Positions 9,763 to 16,484 of a stretch of DNA of 16,484 bases are shown here, piece after piece; within the stretch, counting starts at the first letter, position 1, and every line of letters begins with the position of its first letter. This DNA comes from Gonium pectorale (taxonomy: Eukaryota > Chlorophyta > Chlorophyceae > Chlamydomonadales > Volvocaceae): contig LSYV01000011.1 in the NCBI GenBank assembly GCA_001584585.1, forward strand, positions 2,738,283 through 2,754,766. The letters are read 5' to 3'. The position numbers and the translations under genes are program-made. The notes under the pieces are model-generated. The model saw only the letters and a program-made list of their open reading frames with translations. It had not been told where the DNA came from and ran no database searches.

Positions 9763-10453
9763 CTGCAGTTCGTCGCCGCACTGCTCCACCAGCGCCCGCA
9801 GCACCGGCAGTGCCGCCGGGTCGCCTGCCACGTGCACCTCCCGCGCCGTCATCCCCAGCAGCGCCCGAGTCCACGCCCTGCCGCGGCGGGTCGCCCAGCA
9901 TCTGGATCTCGTCCAGCACGGCCACTTCCAGGGGGGTTGCCCGGCCGCACCGCCGACCGACCCGTGGGTCACCTCGGCCATCTCGATGGTGCACGCGGTG
10001 TGGCTGGCCGGCCTGCCGCCGGGCCAGGCCGCGGGCCGCACCTCCTGCCCGGTCAGCAGGCGGCAGGGCAGGCCCTCTGCCGCAAGCCGGTCCGCAACCT
10101 GAAGGGCGGAGCGGGAGGATATGAGGGGTTAGGGGCACTCCCACATTCCGACTGGCCTTTGAGGCTAGTTGCGCGTGCCTTTCCGTTCGGAAACAATGGG
10201 CACTGGGGCATAGCGAGGAGCAAATGAGCGAATTGCCAGGGGGTTAATAAAGAAGGGGAAACGATCCCAAGGGGGATGTAGACCTCGTGCCTCCGGTGCG
10301 CACACGGCCCATCCCCCCTGGCTTTCCCCGGCATTGAGCCCGCTGCGGAGGCCGCTCGCTCACGGCACACCTCGCACGCCAGCAGCCGGAGCGGCCCGCA
10401 GTAGATGCCGCTGGACGCCGCCTTGAGCGCCGTCAGCGCGGCATGGGTCTTGC
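9763..10453 (-). pseudogene. Fragment of a SUV3 (SUPV3L1-type) RNA/DNA helicase gene with two frameshifts
   Basis: SUV3 is an ATP-dependent helicase of mitochondrial (and in plants also plastid) RNA turnover. Exon 1 (10453-10371) starts after GGTGCAG inside the Walker A motif and reads KTHAALTALKAASSGIYCGP, then LRLLACE. Its donor is GAG|GTGTGC and the intron ends CTTCAG. Exon 2 (10098-9763) reads VADRLAAEGLPCRLLTGQEV, then ASHTACTIEMAEV, the family's DEIQM Walker B motif (9913-9899), and WTRALLGMTAREVHVAGDPA. All are in the SUV3 order. EVAVLDEIQMLGDP lies in a different frame from the sequence on both sides: one base seems missing at the six-base homopolymer 9931-9936 and about five near 9874-9880, together restoring the frame. 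After DELQ the expected donor GT reads GC, and no later exon follows; no upstream Walker A exon was found either. It is likely a partial genomic duplicate, though sequencing error could explain the frameshifts. Confidence 0.75.
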
Positions 10454-10559
10454 CTGCACCCTCACCAGGGCGGCCACGGCCCAGGGGGCAGCAAGCGGCT
10501 CATACCGGTACACCGTGGCGGGGTGGTCTCCTGCAGGCCTCGCGCTCAGTCGCAGGGTG
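10454..10559. other. Remnant of the intron upstream of the SUV3 fragment
   Basis: On the minus strand this should be the intron preceding the exon that starts at 10453. The exon encoding the first half of the Walker A loop (GPTNSG in the family) is expected within a few hundred bases but is not seen before the repeat-rich sequence begins. Confidence 0.4.
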
Positions 10560-11035
10560 CCCGCTGTGTTTGGTGACTGGTCTTGGGGTTCGGGGGGTGT
10601 GGTTGGTTCTTGATGGGTGGTGCGTTCTGGGTGTTTTGAGGTGCGGCTCCCCTGTTGGGGCAGGTGCCGTTTACCGCTCTGTTTCGGCGGGACGCAGGGG
10701 GGGGTAGGGGTTCGGGTTGCCGGCTATTGCTAGGGGAGGGGGGTTATCTTGTTGTCTGTGCTCCGCGGGTCCTTTCCGTCTGTTTCTCTCCTGTCCTGGT
10801 GTTAGTCTCCTCCTTTCTTTTCGTCGTCTCGCCTTCCTGCTCTGTGGTCTTTAGGTGCAGGGCTCCTTCTCTTCTTGTGTGCGCCGTCGGTGTTTGGTCT
10901 TGGCTGCCATGGTGCGCTGTAGTTAGGGCAGGGTTTCGGTGGTTCTTCGTCACGGGAGGGCTGTGTGTCCCTCCCGTCGTCTGCGCCCTTTCTCCCCTCT
11001 CTACCTGTAACAATTCCTCGTCCAAATAAACGAGT
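10560..11035 (+). mobile_element. T/G-rich tract ending in TGTAA, possible retroelement 3' end
   Basis: From about 10560 the plus strand becomes strikingly rich in G and T, then C and T, with few A residues, and ends in ACCTGTAACAATTCC followed by AAATAAACGAGTGTGGC. TGTAA (11006-11010) is the green-algal polyadenylation signal, and the tract is at least a plausible transcript 3' untranslated region. The resemblance to 3' ends of Chlamydomonas L1-type LINEs is a recollection I cannot verify here. No reverse transcriptase precedes it, so it would be a 5'-truncated copy. It sits where the missing upstream SUV3 exon would be expected. Confidence 0.35.
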
Positions 11036-11384
11036 GTGGCAAAGCTGGTCGCCGGCTTTACCGGCTGCCTGCTGTCCACGCGCTGTCCACGTCAACGGCC
11101 ACACACAAAGGATGCCTTTGCTCGCCAAATTTAAGACCTGTTTTCTGCACTCCGTGTCGCTACGTAACACACCCCGGCGCCTATCCGGTGCCGACCATCT
11201 GCTGACGCAGGGCAAGGAGGGTGTTCCAAAGTGCGCAGCGCCGAACGACGGATCCGCCTCCAACTGCACGGCCTCGAGGACATCCGTCTCAAAGGATCCC
11301 CGGGGACATAACAAATCAACGCGCTCCGCGTTACACGCAAAGACACACCCCAATGCTAGCTGAGTTGGACTGGCTCCCCTGGGG
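11036..11384. other. Unassigned sequence between repeats
   Basis: No protein-like frame with splice borders was found on either strand. It begins directly after the AAATAAACGAGTGTGGC end and runs up to the start of the first repeat copy. Confidence 0.3.
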
Positions 11385-11871
11385 CCTTTGCTCGCTTTGG
11401 TTGAGGGGAACGGGAGGCGCTTCTGTTTCCAGGCAGGCATGTTGGCTGCCTTGTGACCAGGGCTCAAAGTGGTCCCTCAGGGGCCCTTGGGTCAGTGTCG
11501 CCCTCCGCTTTTTACGTTGGTCTCCGTTAGGGCGGGCTGTGCCCCTGGCCAGCGTCGGCCGGACATTGTCGTGCAATCACACATACACACACGGGCTTTG
11601 AGGGTGCAACGGGGAAGCAACGGGAGGGGAGGGGGAGGCCGGACCGGGGGAGACTTAAAAGCTTGGCATTATTAGGCGGCGGGGAAATGGTAGGAGGCAG
11701 GAGGTCAGGAGTTGGGGCCGGCACTCGGGCCGGCCACAGGCGAGGGTAGAACAGGGGTCCAGCTGGCGTTGGTGCGTGTCGGGTTAGGTGCCGCTTATGT
11801 GTGTCCTATAGCCCTGCCAAGCGCGCATGCGACGCGTCTGGGTTGGGCTCTGCGTTTGCCTGCCGCATGTG
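11385..11871 (+). repeat. Dispersed repeat, copy A (internally deleted)
   Basis: The last 279 bases (11593-11871) match 12577-12855 with about eight mismatches and no net indel. Before that, 11517-11592 resembles 12183-12256 at lower identity (shared GGCCAGCGTCGGCC and flanking pieces). In copy B these two segments are separated by about 320 further bases, so copy A looks like an internal-deletion derivative. It contains ACTTAAAAGCTTGGCATTAT and a CACTCGGGCCGGCCACAGG block. No coding capacity is evident. The right boundary is sharp (GCCGCATGTG); the left boundary is approximate. Confidence 0.65.
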
Positions 11872-12119
11872 AGAGTGCCAGTGGCGAGCTGACTGGCTTG
11901 GCGCCTCTCAGGACATGCCTTGTAGCTGGTATCTCGGGCTAACGGGCCATCTGGACCCATGCTTTTGTTTGGACTGCTATGAAACGCGTGGTCAGCACCA
12001 CACCGGGGGGCATGGTCCCGTGCGGCAAGGACCTAGGTGTGCAGCAGCTGCTCGGACGACGAACAGAGGAGCAGCACCGCGGCGGGCTTTGCAGGGTAGC
12101 TGCAGTTGCATAGGACTGC
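11872..12119. other. Spacer between the two repeat copies
   Basis: Unique sequence as far as can be seen, with no gene. It may include the start of copy B, whose left end is not sharply defined. Plus- and minus-strand open frames run through it, but they look like GC-driven chance frames. Confidence 0.35.
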
Positions 12120-12855
12120 AGGCTGTTCTATTGGTTGAGCAAGGGGGAACAGCGGTCCCCCACACCCCTCGCCTCGCGGCGTTGAGGTGGTCTCGCGTTG
12201 GGGCGGGTAGCGCCCGAGGCCAGCGTCGGCCCGGATATGTAACACCGCACACACGTGGTAGCACTGACGGCGCTGACCGCCATGTAGAGGGCCCGGGCAG
12301 GCCTGCGGGCCGCCACTCGGCACGCGGGCGCCCAGCAGGGTGCAGCTCCAGCCGGCGCACCGCACGAGGATGTCCAGCCGCTCGTAGAGGTGGCCAAAGC
12401 ACGTGCGATGCTGGAGCTGTGGCAGTAGCTGAAGGGCTTTGCGGAACTGGGCACGCCGCGGCGGGGATGGGATGGCGTTGGGCCCGACCACCCGATCTTA
12501 TCGGTGGTGGACGGGCAATTTCGGTGCGCGGATCCCATAGGGACTGAGATGGGGGCGGTGGACACAGGGGAATGATGGGCTTTGAGGGTGCAACGGGGAA
12601 GGGACGGGAGGGGAGGGGGAGGCTGGACCGGGGGAGACTTAAAAGCTTGGGATTATTAGGCGGCGGGGAAATGGTAGGAGGCAGGAGGTCAGGAGTTGGG
12701 GCCGGCACTCGGGCCGGCCACAGGCGAGGGTAGAACAGGGGTCCAGCTGGCGTTGGTGCGTGTCGGGTTAGGTGCCGCTTGTGTGAGTACTATAGCCCTG
12801 CCAAGCGCGCATGCGACGCGTCTGGGTTGGGCTCTGCGTCTGCCTGCCGCATGTG
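12120..12855 (+). repeat. Dispersed repeat, copy B (longer form)
   Basis: Same orientation as copy A. It contains the diverged left segment (about 12183-12256), an internal part missing from copy A (about 12257-12576) and the nearly identical right block (12577-12855). The internal part, read on the minus strand, gives protein-like pieces (HRTCFGHLYERLDILVRCAG, then WSCTLLGARVPSGG), so it may carry a relic of an element's coding sequence; I cannot name the family. No terminal inverted repeats or target-site duplications were identified by eye. Confidence 0.6.
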
Positions 12856-12980
12856 CTCCGCGGGCAGCGCTCCCAAGGGAGACGAGCGCGGAGCGTGAGA
12901 TCCCTGGATCCGTGGCTGCCGTAGCCACGATCAGACCCGAGCCGGGCAAACAGCGAGGCCGGCGTGCTGGGAGGCCGGCT

Positions 12981-13138
12981 GAGTGGGCGTTGGGCCCCAC
13001 AGGCGCTGCCGCCGCGTCGCCTTCACGAGGAGAGGGGCCGCCGGACCTGCATCGGCGGAGAAAGAGGCCAAGCGCAGATCCCTGGAGAAGCTGTTCATAA
13101 GCATTCCTGATGTAGCAACCGTCCGATGGCACCTCTGA
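12981..13138 (+). other. Weak coding-like plus-strand fragment
   Basis: A plus-strand frame without an ATG reads ASAEKEAKRRSLEKLFISIP, then DVATVRWHL and a TGA at 13136-13138. The charged helix and the ending look protein-like. Upstream of it the frame is Arg/Ala-rich and unconvincing, and no acceptor is evident. It could be the last codons of a decayed gene. Confidence 0.2.
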
Positions 13139-13747
13139 AACGCGTACCGTGTACCGTCACGTCCTCAAACGAGGCAATTGCAGGTTGCCACCTTCACGGC
13201 ATCGTCGACATCACGAGAGGGCAAGTTCACCCCTTTGTGCTCCCCCACATTTTCTGCGACAGAGCCTGCGAATGGAGGCCGCACTCACCACTCGACACCA
13301 GTGCCGCCCATCTGCACAATTAGCTCGTGACCAGAGCCCTAAGCGCAATACAGGGCGTCCTACATGTCAGTCTCCATCACACGCCCGCCTGAATGCTTCT
13401 CGCGAAACGGGAGCGAAACGGAGGGACTTCATCAAGCGGGTGACGGTCGTGTTAGTGTCATCCCACGCATTTTCACATATGCACAATCTCGAAGGTGTGG
13501 GCTTGTCATGCACCGTCAAGCTTACTAACAGATGTGCACGGCAATGCAGCACGCTCGTCAAAACCCCGTGAAAGATGCAGTGCGTTGCACAACTGAATAA
13601 GCTTATGTAACCTCTCCACCGCTGATTAGTGTCTCGGTCCTCCTCCAGCGATTACCATGCCCAGATGCTGAGGTTGCGCCGTGCGCGCCACCGCAGATGT
13701 TGCCTGAAGATTAAAGGTTGGCTTTACTTGCAGCATTTCTGACATTT
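13139..13747 (+). promoter_or_regulatory. Intergenic and 5' region of the CSB-type gene
   Basis: Composition is less GC-rich than the flanks and there is no convincing frame. A TGTAA at 13606-13610 could end a plus-strand transcript, but no gene precedes it closely. Just before the start codon, TTTACTTGCAG (ending about 13734) resembles a splice acceptor, so the gene may have an intron in its 5' untranslated region. No clear TATA box is visible. Confidence 0.35.
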
Positions 13748-16484
13748 ATGATGGAGGATGAAATCGGCCTGGCCGAGTTGGGTGTGCGTGCGTGCTATGC
13801 GGCTGCAGTGGAGGACGAGGTCATCAAAGAGGTGATGGGGGACTAGGGCGGGTTAGAATCTTTGTCGGCTTGAGGGTATGGCGGTGTGACGCACACACGT
13901 GCGACGTCATCCACCCGCACGGGCCTTCTGCATCGCATCCGCTTCTGCCGCACTGCGGGGATTCCCCACGCCCCTGCAACCGACGAGACGCCCCCACTTC
14001 CCGCTCCTGCTCCAGGCGTTGGATGCCGCTGCTGAACTGTCAGGCGAGGGCACTGGGGCGGGAGACGCCGGCGGCAGTGACCATGGCAGGGCCGAAGGCG
14101 GACGCGGAGCCGAAGCCGGCGTCTGCTCGGAGGAAGCCGGCGGCGACGGCGGCCGTCGTGAGCTGGAGCGGGGCCGTACTGCGGCCAAGCTAGCCAGCGT
14201 GGAGTCAGAGATTGCCGCGATGGAGGCGGCGCTGGCGGCAGCGGAGGAAGAGCAGGTGCGGTTGCGCACGGGCGCAAGGTACGGTACGGTGGTCGCTGGT
14301 CCCTGGGCAGTTCATGGTGGAGAAGTTTTGGCCTCTCAACCTTACCCGTTGACTTTTCAGAGCCTTAGGAGCCTGTTGCGCTGCGCCCACGCGTTTTGGC
14401 CCCTGTCGTGCGACTGGTGACGCCCCGCTCCACTGCACCCAGGCCCTGACGGAGGCGGGAGAGCTGCCAGGACCCGGTGGCGACGCCTCGTAAGTGGGCT
14501 AAGCAGCTGAGCGGTCGGCGCCGGGGTGTTACGGGGTTCAGCGGATGGCTTTCATTGCGTCAGGGCCGATGACGCGACTGCCGGCAAAACCGGACCGGAT
14601 CCGGCCAGCACGCTTCTCCGCCTCTCAACGTCGCGCCGCGGAGCCCTCTGGGGCTCCCCGCCGCTGCATGGGGCTGTACGACATGCAGCGAGGCTTGGCT
14701 TGCATCTCCACACCCCGCTGTCCCCCTTGCAGGAACCTGGGCTTGCAGCTGGCGGTCATGCGCGACCGGCTGTCGGGCCTGCGGGCGGAGCGGCAGCGCC
14801 TGCACAGGCTGCGAGGGCAGCAGCAGCAAGGGGCCGCCACGGGGGCGGCCGCCGCGGCCAGCGGCAGCGCACCGACGGCGCCCGGACGGCCGCGCTTCGG
14901 CGCCAGGGCCTTGGCGCGTAAGGGCGCCAGCGCCTCCGCGACTGTCGCCACAGCTGCGACGGTGGTGGCGCCGGCGCCGGCAGCAGCGGGCGGTGAAGTG
15001 CTTACCGCTGACGGCGGTGGCTCGGCTCCCGCGGGGCCCTCCAGCCGCAAGCCCCCGCCGTTGGCTGACTGGCAAGGCACGGCGGCGCCCTCGCAGCCAA
15101 GCGAAGGCCGGCAGCGACCGGCCAAGAAGGCTCGGATGCAGCCCCCAACCGCGGCGGCGTCGGCCGGTGCTGAACTCAACGGAGGGGACGGGGACGTGGA
15201 CGGGGACGAGGCCGGCGACGGGGAGGGCGCGCCAGGCGGCCCCGGCGGGCTGGCCCTGGCTGAGACGGAGAAGGACCGGCTCATCCGGCGCGGCCTCCTC
15301 ACGCCCTTTGACCGGCTGGCGGGCTTCGAGCGCAAGGTGCAGAATGCGCCGACGGCAGCGCCGCCAGCCGCAGGGCCCGGCGACAGTGGCGGCGGTGGGG
15401 GCAGCGGGGGCAGCGGATGCGGCGGGCCGTCTGGTGCGGGGCGCTTCCAAGCTACGGGGTTTGGGTCGCTGCGCCACCTGGGTCGTGCCGAGCTGCGGCC
15501 CGAGGAGGCGGCTGCGACCAGCACTCGCAGCGGGCGGCCGGTGGGGGAGGTGATTGAGGAGGCGGGGCGGCAGGCGCTGGAAGCGAGGGCGGCCCGCCGC
15601 ACCGCCAAGTTCATGGAGCTGGAGCAGCTGCCGCAGCAGGTGGGCGCCCGCGGGTGGAGGGTTTGGTGTGGTGTGGAGGGTTTGGGATGGTGTGCAGGGC
15701 CTGGCCGGGGGTGGTAGATCAGCAGAGGGGAAGGTTGATTCTTTGGGGGATGCCTGGATTGCCTGCAGGGTTCGGGCTCCGGGCGTGTGCTTGGTTTGAC
15801 TTGACGCCTGCCGGCGTGCCCTCCCTGGGGCTTCCCTGGTGTGACGTGCTCTGAGCAACGCCCCACCACCGTCATCCTTCGCCGCCCCTCGTCTCATGCC
15901 ACCCCATGCGCCGCGCCTGATGTGGCCTATGCCCCACACTGATGGGGCATCGCTTGGCCGCAGGAGCGGGACGTGCGGCGCGTGGCACCGCACTTCTGGC
16001 ACCAGGCCGCCACGGGGCGCAAGGCGGGGCGCAGCAAGGGCCTCCGCGGGAAGTCCACCTTGCCCCGCGCCAAGCCAGCCGGCCACAGGCGGCCGCGCCC
16101 CGGGACCGGCAGGCGGCGCGGAGCCGCGGATGGTGACGAGGAGGGGCGTGAAGACGAAGCGGGGCAGGGCAGCGAGGAGCCGGCGGAAAAGCGGCGCCGG
16201 CGGCGGAGCCGGAGGAGGGCCGGCGACGGCGACGATGATGGCTCGCCTCCAGCATCGCCTCCCTCATCCTCCGACGCGCCGGACGACGACGGCGACTTGG
16301 ATTACAACTCCAGCGACGGCAGCGACGGCAGCGGCTCCGCCGGCAGCAGCGGCGAGTCCCTCAGCGCCGACGCCAGCGACGGTGATGCTGCAGACGACGC
16401 AGGTTACGACGACGCGGATGAGGAGTTCTACCAGCAGCGGCTCGAGAGGCTGCGTCGCAGCGCCGCCGACGCCGCAGGGCCCAG
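13748..16484 (+). CDS. ERCC6/CSB (CHR8/Rad26-type) SNF2 family repair ATPase, N-terminal part
   Basis: CSB-type SNF2 ATPases bind RNA polymerase II stalled at lesions and start transcription-coupled repair in the nucleus. Five exons join with matching phases: 13748-13831, 14016-14255, 14443-14489, 14733-15639, 15964 to the window end. Introns are GTGATG...TCCAG, GTGCGG...CCCAG, GTAAGT...TGCAG and GTGGGC...CGCAG. The visible 599 residues follow the plant CHR8 order: MMEDEIGLAELGV, then VIKEALDAAAE; a coiled coil (AAKLASVESEIAAMEAALAA); a low-complexity stretch with basic RPAKKAR (252-258); LIRRGLLTPFDRLAGFER (307-324), the family's conserved block; a block near 410-426 ending KFMELEQLPQQ; Arg-rich RRRRRSRRR (503-511); a Ser/Asp-rich acidic linker; and DDADEEFYQQRLERL (575-589), which in the family lies just before the ATPase domain. 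The ATPase motifs lie beyond the window. The second ATG (13751) has the better context (A at -3, G at +4). Confidence 0.8.

Noticed and set aside
9170..10102. Plus-strand open frame of 310 codons
   Set aside because: Its second half is antisense to the SUV3 fragment and its first half is Cys/Arg/Pro-rich without domain character.
11593..12855. The 279-base direct repeats as LTRs of a small retrotransposon (TRIM-like)
   Set aside because: The blocks lack clear TG...CA ends and target-site duplications, and sequence upstream of the first block also matches the interior, which fits two element copies better.
13832..14015. In-frame upstream ATG at 13899 as the start of the coiled-coil protein
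   Set aside because: The sequence before 14016 reads as an intron ending in CTGCTCCAG, and the 13748 exon supplies a family-like N-terminus in phase.
14256..14278. Ending the second CSB exon at AAG|GTACGG (14278)
   Set aside because: That junction gives a stop codon (AGG CCC TGA) at the start of the next exon; CAG|GTGCGG at 14255 keeps the frame open.
14560..16086. Long minus-strand open frame of 508 codons
   Set aside because: It is antisense to the CSB-type exons and is Arg/Pro/Ala-rich as expected from the reverse strand of GC-rich coding DNA; it also crosses an intron.

Overview
The window looks like nuclear DNA of a green alga of the Chlamydomonas/volvocine type. It is GC-rich, and the recognisable genes are split by introns of about 180-320 bases with GT...CAG borders such as CAG|GTAAGA and C|GTAAGT. 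The predicted proteins are rich in Ala, Gly and Arg with long low-complexity linkers, and a TGTAA motif of the kind green algae use for polyadenylation occurs at 11006. Nothing bacterial (operons, Shine-Dalgarno sites) is visible. Organism and gene assignments come from reading the sequence; no database search was possible.

Layout. (1) 1-517 holds one coding-like minus-strand exon of unknown function. (2) 518-3346 shows no gene I can support. (3) 3347-5494 holds exons of an unrecognised minus-strand gene with a Cys-rich segment, one likely membrane helix and an acidic Ser-rich tail. (4) 5495-8096 is accessory DNA: a GC-rich hairpin repeat, a short microsatellite, a possible copia-type Gag fragment with an 11-residue tandem repeat, and scraps of decayed coding sequence. 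(5) 8097-9059 carries two clear plus-strand exons of an unknown protein with an acid-free N-terminus and a Trp-rich helix. (6) 9763-10453 is a minus-strand fragment of a SUV3-type RNA/DNA helicase gene: two exons with an intact intron, two mutually compensating frameshifts and no further exons. (7) 10560-12855 is repeat-rich: a T/G-rich stretch ending like a retroelement 3' end, then two same-orientation copies of a repeat family that share a nearly identical 279-base block 984 bases apart. (8) 13748-16484 is the 5' part of an ERCC6/CSB (plant CHR8, yeast Rad26) homologue, five exons reconstructed with consistent phases. It runs off the window before the SNF2 ATPase domain.

The genes do not form an obvious joint system. 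Two are recognisable: the CSB-type transcription-coupled repair factor, which looks intact as far as it is visible, and the SUV3 organellar helicase, which is broken. Between them lies a repeat-laden zone that has probably scattered gene fragments. I found no CRISPR array, tRNA, rRNA or defence locus.
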